Source of the DNA: Rostratula benghalensis
Taxonomy: Eukaryota > Chordata > Aves > Charadriiformes > Rostratulidae
Length of the DNA stretch: 64,000 bases
NCBI GenBank assembly: GCA_013399305.1
Contig: VXAI01000090.1
Span: 1,112,095-1,176,094 of the forward strand
Reading direction: 5' to 3'
A program made the translations under genes and the position numbers. Under the pieces are notes generated by a model. The model was not told where the DNA came from. It did no database searches and saw only the letters and a program-made list of their open reading frames with translations. Positions 46,481-58,874 of this stretch are shown here, piece by piece. Numbering within the stretch: position 1 is the first letter of the stretch; each line of letters begins with the position of its first letter.

Positions 46481-48974
46481 ACTGCTGCATGGATGCTTCC
46501 AATATAGGATAGGAGCTCTGTTTACTTAATACCTACCATTCTGTCTGGTCCTTCGCTTTTAAGAAAGGGTTAAATGTAGTGTTTGAAGAGCATACTCCAG
46601 TGCAATTGCAAGGAAAAAGTCTCCCACTGCAGTAAATATTTACACACCACCCTCACTTGTACTGAACACTTGCATTTTGTTACTGGTGCCAGCTCCAGCT
46701 TTTCACGAAATAGTTTGCATGAAATGCTTCTTGTCCCACCATGCAGGCAGACACCAGCCTGTTCCCAGCTGTCACCTTGCAGGTGCCACCAGGGAGAGGA
46801 CATAGGTTTTTAGCAGCGCATCCCCTTGGGTGCACAGTCCTGAGTTATCACCCTCCCCGGCTTTTGGGTCCCTGGGCCACTGGGTGCTTGTCCTACTTAC
46901 TCACAGCCACCTCTCCTGCTTCTCCTCAGCCAACGAGGTTGCTGTCTGTCCTGGGTTTAACCCCACCTGACTTTTGGAGGACTTTGTTTAAAATCCCAGC
47001 CCTTGCAAACATCATTATTAAACCTCTTTAAAATCGTTTGCATAAACACCTTTCCAGATGCTGCTTAGAGCTGCTCTCACCACTTTTGATGCCAAAAGGC
47101 AAATCTGTGTGTGTGTGTGTGTGTTTATTTTGGCATTGTTTTTGCAGGGTAGGATGGATGCATTTTACTTGGGAAAGGTTTGGAGGGGTGTTTGTTTGTT
47201 GGGGTTTGGAGTTGCTTTTTCTTCTACTCCATAAACTAAAATCTCACATTGACTATAATTTTTTTCTAAGTGCTCTGGCCAGCTGGAGCCAGATAGTTGG
47301 CCTCAGGCTTCTGGAGATTTCTGAAAACCTTGTTTCTCACTCCTTTCTGACCAAACAAGAGTTAGTTGTTAATTAGTCTGGTTTTTCTGTGTTGCAAAGG
47401 AACCTTAGGTAAACACTGTATATTGAAAACATGTTGGCTAACCATTTATCATCAAATGGCCTGGTCTGGTTCCAGGAGTTTTACTCATCTCAAAATCTAC
47501 TTGTACAGCTTTATAACAGTGGGAACAAGCAGGAATTCCTCCCATTTACAACAAGTAAAGACAACTTCTTAGCTCTTTATTCAAAATCCTGAGGACAGAA
47601 GGGTCTTTTTCACAATGATTTGCAAAAAATCTGTACAAACAATTTAAAAAGGAAACACAGCTGATAATAGTCAGCCGATAATAGCTATGCCATCTGAATG
47701 CACCGGAGGTATTTCCTGGTCTTTTCAGCAAACTCATCACTATTCTACTGAGCAAAAGTGCATTTGCATCAAAGATGCCTCAAGTCCCTAACAGCTCCGC
47801 ACACCAAGAGCTGCTCTCACTCTCACTCCCAACCCTGAGCACTGTGGGAAGCAAAGCAAACTGATAAATTAACAGAAGACATTTCAGAGAGGCAATGTTT
47901 TCTAATGTTACAGAAACATGCTAGGAACTTAGACCTGGAAAGGACCTGAAGTCCCGAGATCTTAGGTATCTTAGGTAGCTGTATAGGCTACATATATTTT
48001 TATTTTCTTTTTCTTTTCTTTACAAAAAGCTCCAATTTCTGTTATGTGAGCTGAGATTCTGATTTCCTACAACAGCTGGTAAAACTGAATTAGTAGCAGT
48101 TAGTAAACATTTGGCTTCTAGTGGCAGACAGAACAGTTAATGAAGACATGCTGCCTGCTTGTTAAATGGGATGAGATACCATATGTCTAATCAACTACAC
48201 AAATACCATGATACCCTGCTTCAGTACCCAGGGAAGAAATTTCACTTGTTTTCACTTTAAATACCTTTACCAGGTCATTTATCATCATATAGCATTACCT
48301 CCGGTGCTGGCTATTCCTAGAGAGAACACTATGAATACCCACTTAGACAAGTCTAAGTCAGTAAGAGTGGAGTTGTTCCAAAGGGGTTGTGAATTTCCCA
48401 CTACATCTACAAATGCACAGGTGGAGACAACTCACATGAGATTGCATTTTTTATATCAACAGCTTCAGTTCCTTTGAAGTTTTACCTGTTCCCAAATGAA
48501 ATGCAACCGGAATGATTTTGCATTTCTTGCTGTCACACAGCTGGACCATCCCTGTTTGAAAAGACAGAATTCTGGCAGCTTCTGAAGAGTCTAAGGCAAT
48601 TCCTCACTCCTTTCTGCAGACCATGGGCTTCCTCCATACATGGTGCTACTGTGGTACCTTGCCTCAGCACACAGGATGGTCCTCCACTGCCTTTAAAATC
48701 TTTCCAAGAATTATGGGCCAGATTCCTGGAAAAGTTGCTTTAACATGAATTAGACTTGGAAGAAGTGAGGTAAGAAAAAAAAAAAAAAGAATTGCTCCAC
48801 TCCAGGAAGCATGATTTCCCAGACTACAAGAGCTCTGGCTGTATCATGATGGCCAATTTTCTTTAGGCTATGCTTTCTGGTGCCATGGTAGTATCTCATG
48901 GTCTTTTATAGATCTTCCTTACAATCAAGAAAACTGCTTTCTGACGCAACTATTGGATTTGCAAGAAGAAAAAG
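46481..48974. other. Intergenic, nothing recognised
   Basis: Contains a (TG)n run at 47106-47124 and an A run near 48777-48788. No gene is recognised. Confidence 0.55.
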
Positions 48975-49844
48975 TGTCCAGGTGGGGTAAGGTAACCTCC
49001 ACCAGCTGCCAGATGACCATCTAACTGCTCTCCTCCCATCTTCGTCAGGACTGGGGAGTGAAATAAAACGAAAAGCTTGTGGGTTGAGATGACAGGGAGT
49101 TTGATCATCAATAATCATCATGGGCAAAACAGATTTTTGGGGAAATAATTTAATTAATTACAAATTTAAAATTAGTTGAATGGTGAGAAACAAAGTCAAA
49201 AACTAAACCACTTTCTTCTTACCCCTTCTTCCAAGGTTCAGCTTCACTTCTTCATTCCTGAACCCTAACCTCTGCCCTGGTCCAAATGGTGTGTGGGGAA
49301 TGGTCAGTCTATAAAGGTCCTCTCTGCTGTTCCCTCCTCCGCATTCTCCAGCATGGGTTGTTCCCATGGGCTGCAGTCCTTCAGGATAAATTTGCTTCAG
49401 TGTGTGTTCTCCACAAGCTGCAGTTCCTTCAGGACATGTCCACTTGCTCCACCATGTGGTCCTCCACAGGCTGCAGAGGAATCTGCTCTGGAGCCTGAGC
49501 ACCTCCTCCCCTCCTTCTTCTCTCACGTGGTGTCTGCAAGATTGTTTCTCACACTTTTGTTCTTGCTCCTCTCTATATTTTGCCCTTTCTTAAATATACT
49601 TTCACAGAGACACCAACAGCTGCCTTTTGCCTAAACACAGAGTGGGACACCAGGGAGTCCCATCCCTATGTCCTATAAACTTTAGAAGTGGCCAGTGCCC
49701 CATCTCCAAGCAGTTCCCCAGACCTTCGTGCTACTTTTGTGGGAAAACTGCTCCAGTGCTGCATTCCACTAACAAAGGTCCTCTTCCAATTTCTAGCCTG
49801 TTTACTCTTGGCCAGCTTATACCCATCTGTTTTGTGTCAACACA
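48975..49844 (-). mobile_element. Solo LTR of an avian endogenous retrovirus
   Basis: An element of about 870 bases that begins TGTCC and ends CAACACA on the + strand, so it has TG...CA ends. Read on the + strand it has the order I recall for bird ERV LTRs: GTGGGTTGAGAT near 49079, TCATGGGCAAAACAGA near 49119, repeated units of the type GGGCTGCAGTCCTTCAGGA at 49368-49475, then GCACCTCCTCCCCTCCTTC near 49499. The transcribed sense is the - strand. No gag, pol or env sequence lies beside it, so it is a solo LTR. I see no clear target-site duplication. Family name not assigned. Confidence 0.72.
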
Positions 49845-51196
49845 ATTAAAATAGCTCATTTTCCTTCGTGCTCTCTACTGTCATGATGTCTGCATTGGCT
49901 CTGATTACATTCCTTCTCAAACTTGGTCTTGTTACACTCTGATCTTGCAAGACTTCTCCATTTCTCTGCCCATTCCAGTAATACTTCTGTGTGGCTGATC
50001 TTTTAGAATCAGTTTGTGAGCAAGTGACTACAGTAGGGGAAAAAATATGTGTTCATCAAAAGGAGCCTCAGCCTCACCCTCCCAACTCCAGTACATTCTT
50101 CTTTCTACTGAAAACAGACTGATTAGCAAATAAGATTTTTGCACCCTTGTCTTTTCATAGTAGTAGCTCTTAAGCTGTTGAATGGATGATTCTCAGATAT
50201 CTTTCCTCTTTGGTCTTTTCCAACTAAAACTTCCATGGAAACAGCTAAAATTCTGTTACTGATCCCCAGCTGGGATTTACACTAATCCCGCCTCTCTTAC
50301 TTCAACCTTCAAGGTCATCTGGCTGTTGCTGTAGGATATGTAATCTTCCTTGGCAGTGACACTGCTTCCTAATGTTGTCATCTGCAAACTTCACTGCAAA
50401 TATTCCTGCTTTTTATAACAAGGTCACTACAAAAACATCATTAATGGGCTGTTTTCAGGCTGAAAGCATTGAGAGAAACCATCTTCACATCAGTTTGACC
50501 CCTGCTTCTCCACAGATCCTGTTGCTGGTCACCACACCCTCTGTTTAGATAATCCTTTCCAAGATTAAAAAAGGTATCTACTTCAGATGGTTGGAAGATA
50601 TATTACCTTTGTCTACACAGCATTTTTTTATTAAACAACAATATGGGTGAGTGAGGTGTGATTGCTTCTAGAAAAAACTGTTATATTTTCTCCCATTTTC
50701 TCTTTATTTCTTTGTACTCAGCTATTCATCCCATTTATTCTGAAACCTTTCATCATACTGGAAACAGACTATCAAGCCTCCAGGTTACCAGGTACCACCT
50801 TTTACATTCTTCCTATAGAACATATATTATCTACATTACATATCCTTGAAACACAAGACATCTAATTCTTTTTCTTCCTTCTCCACATCCCAGCTTGACT
50901 GACTTACACAGAAGACCCTTACTTTTTGTATTTTTTCAATTGGACCTTTGTTGCTCATTTCCCTCCTTTCTATCTGAGATGATTTTAGCACCTTTGACTT
51001 AAAATACAGTGCCTCTGCTACTATCATGTTATGGGAGATCCTAGAAACTCTAGCTCCCCCTGCTCACCCAAATTTGCTCTGCCAAAATTGAGAAACATAC
51101 AGATCTTCATTTGTATATCCATCTATTTAAATTAAATGGATCAAATGTTGAAAATTGAATTCAAATTTGCTTTTTAAAGCAGTTCTTGCATGGTGG
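49845..51196. other. Intergenic, nothing recognised
   Basis: AT-rich non-coding DNA without a recognised gene or repeat. Confidence 0.55.
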
Positions 51197-51395
51197 TTTA
51201 ATCAATCAAGGTGTAATCAACATGCTGATGATTACAATTAATCACCTTTGTTGGTTCAGTGATTCTCAGCAAGAGGATGAGAGACAATGCTAGTTAATCT
51301 TCTGCACCAATGTGATTCTCAGCAGCATTTCTCTAGCACAAGATCTTTATCCATAATTTAATCACCCCTGCACTGCTTCAAGGGGATTCCCAGCA
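51197..51395. repeat. Degenerate triplicated repeat
   Basis: Three related units start TTAATC at 51238, 51294 and 51358. Each reaches GATTCTCAGCA (51261 and 51314) or GATTCCCAGCA (51385), so the period is about 55-70 bases. A weaker fourth start, TTTAATCAATCAAGG, lies at 51198. It could be an old minisatellite or an internal part of an unrecognised transposable element. Confidence 0.6.
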
Positions 51396-53214
51396 GAACC
51401 CACACTGTCAAAGTAATTTGGCCTCTGATTTTATTTACGCTTTTCTTTATCATCTAGCTTACTTTTACTTGTCTTTTTTGAATAATGCATAGCTTTTAAT
51501 TACATATATTCTAGTCTCATACAACACACAGACACATTTCTATCAACTTACACCTCAAGACAGCTACCAAATATCAAAGGCAAAGGCAACCCCTGGAACA
51601 GATCTCCTTTAGATTTGGGGCTTTGGGGTTTTTTTTGTCCCACTTTTAGTGGGGCAGAAGTCCCACCAGAAGCTCCAGCACTTATTTAATATCTGCCTTG
51701 CATTAAGATACACAGCCTGCCACAAAGAATTCCTGGATTTGCAGAATTGTTCTACGATTTTCCACTACCCTCTGCCAACTCAGGAATCCCAGTGCCTGAG
51801 CGACCCCAGCCCCAGCAGTGGCTTGCACAGCCGTGATGCAGCACGTGGGCTCTTCACACCAGGATCACTGTAGGAAAGGCTATGTCCTGGGCATTTGAGC
51901 TTACCTATCCCATTCACAGCTTAACAAAAGCATTCACCTCTCTCTCCATCACTTGGGCTGTAGGGCCCAAGTACAGGAAGGGTGTATGATGTGATCAGCT
52001 CGTGAGCTGAATGACATCTTAACCTGACAGTCTGAAGTTTGGACATTCCCTCTTTACAAATAGGTGCTGAAATGTTCCATTCTCCTCAGCTGACTTTACA
52101 GGAAACCTCTCCACTCCATGCTCAGCTGTTGGTCTTTTTTCATCTCTCTAGCCTTCATTCACAACAATTCCAAGAACCAGCCAGTTATACCTGTCAGATA
52201 TAGGCAACCCAACCAGAATCAAGGCAACCCAAAGACCTTGCCTCAAGTCAGGTAACGTGCTGGAAGATGAGCCAGGCAGGCAAACCCAAGGCTCCTGCCT
52301 TCATTTGTCAGTCAGTTATGGTTCAGTGATGGTCCAATCTGAGAGCTCTCACTTTTCACTTGCTGCTACGACTGTAGAAGAGTACTCAGGAGCCACGATC
52401 TTCTACCTGTAGATGTGAACACTACTGATGCTATACATCTTCCCAAGATGCTATCTCCTGACAGTTTTGGACAAAGTCACTGGGTCTATGTGGTGGCAAT
52501 GATAAAGCCATCACATTTTGTCACCATGTGCCATTGATCTTGAATGTCAGGTTTAGAGAACAGCAGCCCAGTATCCAATGGCTCACCAGGGAAGGCCAAG
52601 CTGGTGCTATGGCTTCTGCCTTCTAAGTGCTCCCTGTAGATTTGGCTTATTGCTGAAGAACTGCACTTTATTGGACTCCGCTCAGAAAAACGCTCAATTT
52701 CAAAGTTGAATGTGTAAGTGCAGGAGACAAAACCACCCCAGGCATTTGGAGCTCCCTCCCAGAGGAGTACCAGCACAGCATGAAACCTCTGAGCCTTGCA
52801 CACAAAGGGCAAAACCCATTTCCCCGGACTACGTTTCTTGTTTTAAGAGCCTGCAAGTGAGAAGACAGGCAGCTACTTAAGCAGTTCTGGTTTTAGTAAA
52901 TCCATCGCCAAGCGATCAGGGCTGGTTGCAATGCACTGATTAAACACTCAAATCAGAGGGGGCTCTGAAATGATCACCGAAGGGCGAGGGGAGCTATAAG
53001 GGTATCACAAAAACGCTCCCAATTCTGAAGAGAGGTATAATTCCCACTTTATATAGACAGGATATGTGAGGCAGAAAGTCCCTCTTGGCCATGGTAAGTT
53101 TTGCTCCTGGTGCTCATCATCTCAGAGCCATTTGGGCTGCTCTGTGTTCAGTGAGTCAGTAATCCCAATCCACCACACAAGCTAGTATTTCTACAGGCAG
53201 GCAAAGGAAGAGTG
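51396..53214. other. Intergenic DNA downstream of ELOVL5
   Basis: No gene is recognised. The 108-codon - strand frame at 52486-52812 lacks known similarity. Confidence 0.55.
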
Positions 53215-53220
53215 TTTATT
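53215..53220 (-). promoter_or_regulatory. ELOVL5: Possible distal ELOVL5 polyA signal
   Basis: AATAAA on the - strand, followed about 35-45 bases downstream by the G/T-rich TTGTGTGGTGGATTGG. It would give a 3' UTR of about 2.0 kb. Confidence 0.45.
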
Positions 53221-53439
53221 AACAGCCAAAGGTTTCTGTAAGGAATGTGTTGCCAAATCTCTGGTACACTACATTTCTCTGAATACCTGCAGCTGTGTCC
53301 TTCCATCATGATGGCTCCTCCTTGGCCTGACACAGGATGGGGGAATGCATTAAATCTGTACAAACCCACCGGAATTCAGGCAGAGATCATCAAAAGTGTT
53401 TTAATGATTAAACTATGTCAAACATTAACAATGTAGGTA

Positions 53440-55191
53440 TATTCAGATGAGCCAAGGGTTTATTTTTAGCACATTTAGACAGCCTATTTTGAACATTATA
53501 GCTGCTGTACTGAGCTATGTAAAGACTCTGCAAACCAGTACCTAGAAATGAAGACACACGCACAAGCTTTGATAATGTAAACATAACAGACACTGTCTCC
53601 TTCAAAAACAAGGAATGAAAACCCACAAGACTAGTAGGACAACTTATTAATTCCCTAAGAGATGTGCAAAACTTTTTAAAATGACTTAATTAAAAAAAAA
53701 ATTAAACACGTTAAAACTGGCATTTATATAAATATCAAAAAACCAAATAGTTAATCTTGAGCAATGACCAGCAGAATGTCTTGCACAATTCAGTTTTTCA
53801 GAGCTTAATGAATAAAATATTCATAAGCCAAACTCCACCACGGCAGATACCAGTACACCAGCAACAGATATGGGCTTGGCAACTGACTCCTCATATGTGC
53901 AAGGCAAGATTTTACAAGAAGGAGTAACTTCAACAAGCACTCGAACCAAATCCTCAGACAACAAAGCCAAAACATTACCAGTCATATACACAACTCGCGT
54001 TACAGAAACAGACATTTCCAGCACATTTCAGTAACATTTAAAAAACATTAGGTATGACTTAGACTGTTTAATTTTGCTCGCTTGGGAAAAAAAAACACTC
54101 TTGTGTTAGGCACATTTTAAAAATGAACATATGGTACACGAAGAACAGTACAGATACCCACTCAAATACAGACAATTCCATCAGGAAAGCATCTTTCTGT
54201 CTTCGTTTTTTAAATACACTTTCGGATATGTCACAGACTTACACAGTAGCTCCTACAATGTGGATATGGCTATGGTAATAACACTTGAAATTCTGCCAGT
54301 TTCATATTAAAAACCACTCTTCATTTAGCATTTAGGAATTCTCAGGAATAGGAAAAAAAAAAGAAAAAAGAAAAAAAGAGAAAAGATGGGTCCACCCTGT
54401 ATATACTCTAAACCTTAGAGACAATACTTATGTCTTCCTGGACTGTGTAAGTGCCAATTAATTTTACATTAGTGACACAATTCAAATAAAAAAATAAGAT
54501 CTATTAAAAAGGTAAAATAACTTTTCCATCTGGTTCGTGACTGCTTAGTCAGTTAAAGCCAAATATACAAAACTAAATGTGCCATTTCCAATTTCACTGT
54601 GTCGCGTAAGAGATACCTAACAACGTGTATCACGTACAGAACAGTAAAATGATGAATGGATTCTTTTAAATGACTTTTTAATAAAAAGTCAGTCAACTGA
54701 AAAGTTGAAACATACCCTAACTTTTAAACCAGTAATAAGCTTAGCTTTGGGCCCTGCTTTTTAATTTAAGGCATGTGTGTTTAATCTACTGAAACCAGCA
54801 TCGTACAAATTACCTCTACAATCACATGCATGACCTACAGTAAAAAAAATGGAGGTTTAGATTACAGTGTTTTCAAATTGTGAATCATAATTCAGCACCT
54901 ATCATATTGACTAGTAAGGCAACAGCAGTGTCGGATACTACGTTAATACTCCCTCCCACAGTCTATAGCGGGGTCAGTGACAGCCCGGAATTATTTTTAA
55001 ACTTTAACCTACTTTTATGTTCTGTATACGGTTTCTAGGGTGTTTGCACTGGTTAAGTCCTACATAAATCACACTATTCTAGGCAGGAATAGTTACAGTA
55101 GCTGTTAGAGTATTAGTGCACAACTCTTATTGTGCTTACAATCAGATGATTTTGTTGTTGGGGTTATCAAAATGGTTTTTCAGTTTGGTCT
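53440..55191 (-). other. ELOVL5: ELOVL5 3' UTR
   Basis: AT-rich sequence following the ELOVL5 stop with no repeat in it. It keeps unusually many CpG pairs for AT-rich bird DNA, for example four in 54601-54640. A purine tract at about 54352-54387 on the + strand appears as a U-rich, C-interrupted tract in the mRNA. The exact end depends on which AATAAA is used. Confidence 0.65.
53459..53464 (-). promoter_or_regulatory. ELOVL5: Possible ELOVL5 polyA signal
   Basis: AATAAA on the - strand, giving a 3' UTR of about 1.75 kb. The downstream G/T element is weaker than that of the site at 53215. Confidence 0.45.
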
Positions 55192-55323
55192 TCAATCCTT
55201 CCTTTGTTTCCTTTGTTTCACATTGTTCTCAAGGGAAGAAAAGCTGTTTGTGTACCCGTTCACAGTGGCCATGGAGCCGTTCTGATACTCTTTCCTCCTC
55301 GAGGACGCCTTTTTGTTGTAAGT
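55192..55323 (-). CDS. ELOVL5: ELOVL5 last coding exon (cytosolic tail)
   Basis: A 132-base coding part: 43 residues and TGA (55194-55192). The acceptor is CTCTAG. It begins TYNKKASSRRKEYQNGSM and ends NNVKQRKQRKD, the hydrophilic cytosolic tail. The lysine/arginine cluster at the very end corresponds to the ER-retention signal of the family (human ends KLRKD). A few residues are missing in the middle compared with human (299 residues, recalled). Confidence 0.96.
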   Translation of the reverse strand, partial: TYNKKASSRRKEYQNGSMATVNGYTNSFSSLENNVKQRKQRKD

Positions 55324-56807
55324 CTAGAGTAGAAGGAAAGACACGTGGTTTTACTTAACTAGATATAAACGACTGCTTCCTCATAGTAACTCAAGAAACT
55401 CAGAAGCAAACTTGTATCCATTACTTTTAAAGACCTTGTGCCAGTGGCAGAGTCTGACAAGCTCCACCATTTTCTGTGTGTGAGGCTATAATAAACCTCT
55501 CATTCATCACAGCAAGAGAATTAGTTCACTGGAAAAGGAAAAGACCTGGTAGTATGACGGTAGCATTGGTAGTGTTACCTTAACAGTAAATTAGAAACAA
55601 GGGAAGTGATTTTAGGAGCAGACCATGGCAGAAGAATATACTCAAGATGAGAAGTGAGGAAGGAGGTTTGATGCGCTGCAGGTGACTAACTCAAAGCCAA
55701 GGGAACAAGTGGCTGAACAAGAACAGTCAGGGGAGTTTGCAGACAAACTTGTGAGGAAGACACAAGTGAGAGGAATTTGCTCTGGCCAACATGGGAAGTA
55801 GAAACTAAGAAGGGTGAGGGAGGCTCGGGACACCAAACAAAAATTACAGACAGTGAAAAAATGTACGTGAATCAGTCTTTGTCAATGGGGCTCAGTCGCC
55901 TGACAAGAACACGTTTCCCAAAATATGTGTGAAAGAAAGTTAAATGGTTAAAAGTTAAAATATGACTGAAATTGATGAAGAAAGTGAAGTAATCTTTGGA
56001 ATACATTATCGTGTTTAATTAGCATGTTCATATGCAGCACGTGATTACGAGCCACGGGACTGATTTTAAGAAGTGCTGGAAGATCAAATAGGAAAGCCTG
56101 CTGTATTTCCCCCCATGAATCACTTACCAGACCCAAAATACCCAAATCTTTACAGGGACATTTAATATATATAATAGAGTTTGCCTGTTTGGGGGCAGTA
56201 GGCTGTGTTGGTTTGATTTGGTGAAGACAGGTCCACCTTTGCAGAGATCCTGACTATGAACTACTCAGAACACCACATACCAAGACTGGATCTGTTCAGA
56301 CATGAAATCAGTTTTGCAGAAACACAACTCAAACCGCTAATTTTCCATATGGAAATGCAAACAAATGCCTGCAAAGGTGAGCCAAACCCGGATTTCTCTG
56401 TGTTGGAAGTTTGGGAAGTTTCCCTGGATATAGAACAAACATTTTCCTGCAGTAACAAACAATTCCTTTGGGTGCTTCACAGGTTCACAGGCTGCTGGTT
56501 TACTTCAGACTAGAAAGCTGTTCTTACATAAAGCTCTTCCTCTCCCTTATCTGCAGTTAAAATTGCATTAGTAAAATGCCTTGTTGTGCCACTGCCTCCT
56601 GAAATCCCTAAACGTTCTGAATTACAGATACAGAACGTTAGAAGATTCGAAACTGGAGGGCAGACCAACAAGGATAGTACTTCAAGAACACACACATGTT
56701 ACTGGGAGATAGCAAAAGGGTATTTCAAGCATATCTTCCTGTAAACAGCTTTGCAATGAGATGTTGCCAGCAGAATGCTACAAAGAGTTGATGAATATTA
56801 CTTTTAC
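55324..56807 (-). other. ELOVL5: ELOVL5 last intron
   Basis: A 1,484-base GT-AG intron. Nothing recognised inside. Confidence 0.88.
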
Positions 56808-56942
56808 CTGAATATAGAAATTTGTGAAGAGGATAATCAAAGAAATCATGTAAGAAATCTGGAAATACAGCCACCCCTGAGGAAATGCACATGGCCAAAC
56901 AACACCACAGCTGGTCTGGAAGATTGTCAGGACAAACTGAGT
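56808..56942 (-). CDS. ELOVL5: ELOVL5 coding exon (last membrane segments)
   Basis: A 135-base exon, phase 0 at both ends, encoding 45 residues. The acceptor is CTCCCCAG and the donor GTAAAA. It contains [19 protein letters not shown] and [20 protein letters not shown], two strongly hydrophobic membrane segments. Its first two residues (TQ) complete the TQxQxxQ elongase motif begun in the preceding exon (TQGQL+TQ). Confidence 0.97.
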
Positions 56943-58749
56943 CTGGGGAGAGAGAAGAAAAGACAAATGGAGCACATTAATGCATGGAGGGGGAAAAAGC
57001 CATTAGTGACCAAATCCTCATTAGTTATTTCTGAACCAAGTCAAAAGTATGTAATGCTGTGCATCTAAAAAGTTTGTCTTCTTTGTCTTGCTAACAGTGC
57101 AAACCTGAGTAAACAGAGTTCACTCAGGTTGTGGTATTTTGAACATGGTTCCATTTTAGAGCATTAAAGTAACTTATGTAGGCTTGATTTACAAATATAC
57201 TAAGGAAAAAAGACCACCTTTTTCCTAGTGAGAGCTCATTGGGGTTTGACTCTACCATCCTAACAGAGTAGATCTGCATCTCACTGCTTCAGCTGCAAAA
57301 GATCTGGGGCCACTGTGTCTATACACAGATCCTGTGATCTTCTCCCAGACAGGGACAGCCTGACATAATGCTCCAGCATAAGAATTTGGGGGGTAAAGGC
57401 TGCAGGGAAGCCTGGGAGACAGGGAGGAGGACCAGGGTTTAATTACCTTCAATTATCTCCTCTGGAAAAAACCACAGTTTGAGCTTAAGTGCTGCAGAGG
57501 GCCTTAGGCAAAATTCATCCTTACATGAAGGCTACCAGATTAGGGAATGTTTATTTAAAAAGGGAAAGACTGTTGTGTTCTGCTCTGCTATTTTGCTGCC
57601 CTGGCAGCTATGCATGCAGAGCAGGCAGGGACCTGAAAGCAGCTATGACAATAGCCAGGGGAGCAGCTGAAGCACCGAGAATCTTGCATTCTGTAGCACT
57701 CACATAACCAGGATGAAGAATAGAGCCTAAATCTGGAACCAAAAAACACAACCAAAACAAACCACAGTGACACCCCCCACGCTAAACAATGATCCCCACT
57801 GCTACAATACTTAGCCTTCCTTCAGGAAGGAAGAGTGCTAAAAAACCAGATTTTGAGGATCAGCACTGAATTGTTGGCAGCAAATGTTATTAATAATAAC
57901 CAGTAAATGCTATTAAATATATTCACAGCTCTGAGCAGGGGCTAAGGAGGGATAAGGTGGGGGGGAAATAAGAAAAAGAGTTTATCTCCAGGCTTCAGTT
58001 TCCCCACCTACAAAATGAGGAAGACAGAAAACCCATGCACATTTCCTTGTGACGTTCTGAAACGTTATACACATTGAAATCTGGTTCTTGTGCAGTATCA
58101 CCACACCATGTGCTATATTGCTTAATTTTCTTGTTCTTTTCACCTCAGTACATGGTGTTCAGGCTTCATCACTGTACAGACAGGAAACAATACAACTGGG
58201 CTGCAAGGAGTCCAACAAAAGAGTTACAAGAGAAAAAAATCTGCCCATTTAAAATGCAGAAGGAGACCAGAAATATTGAACAGTTTTTAATAAACCATTT
58301 GCAACTGCATGCAAAAGTGAGACAGAAAAGCTTTTGTCCTGCAGGACTAGAATGAAGGGCCTTGTTAGCTGTGCACTGTGTTGTACTTGGTTTTTGTCTG
58401 TCATCTCAACATCAGCCTGAGCAACCAAGTACAGAGAAGAACGTGCTAGCTCAAGCAGGCTTGGGAGAAAAGCTTCTCTCTCCTCCCTGGCTACTGAGTG
58501 CCAGAGTACACCAGTACTGAATCCCATGAGTACACCATCAGTTCCCAGCTCCTCATCGCCCAGAAAGCAGAGCAAATAGAGGTGCAGAAGCTGGATTTCC
58601 AAGGTGATTTAGGCACTTGAAGATGTAGAAGGCACTGGCCTTCATTCTCCTTTCTTCTACCTCCTGCCAAAATTTTCTAACTCAGAGACAAGAGGACCCC
58701 ATCACTAACGCAAGAACCTGCTGAGGCACCCAAGGGCTTAATCTCTCAC
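56943..58749 (-). other. ELOVL5: ELOVL5 intron
   Basis: A 1,807-base GT-AG intron. No repeat or exon is recognised. A small poly-G stretch lies near 57959-57964. Confidence 0.88.
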
Positions 58750-58874
58750 CAGCTGCCCTTGAGTGATGTACTTCTTCCACCACAGATAAGGACGCATTGC
58801 TGGAACAGCAGACAATCCGTAGTAGGAGTACATGAGGACGTGGATAAAGCTGTTCAGTGTGGCACCAAAATAAG
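58750..58874 (-). CDS. ELOVL5: ELOVL5 coding exon (MYxYY motif)
   Basis: A 125-base exon. Two bases complete a serine codon, then 41 codons. The acceptor is TTTTAG and the donor [26 protein letters not shown] contains the elongase MYxYY motif; it is followed by [16 protein letters not shown]. Identity to mammalian ELOVL5 is very high. Confidence 0.97.

Noticed and set aside
46946..46972. LTR-end-like string TGTCCTGGGTTTAACCCC
   Set aside because: It resembles the end of some bird LTRs, but no LTR body follows on either side. It may be a tiny relic.
47920..47975. CR1- or SINE-like string GACCTGGAAAGGACCTGAAG
   Set aside because: The match is short and isolated, with no further element sequence, so it is too weak to call.
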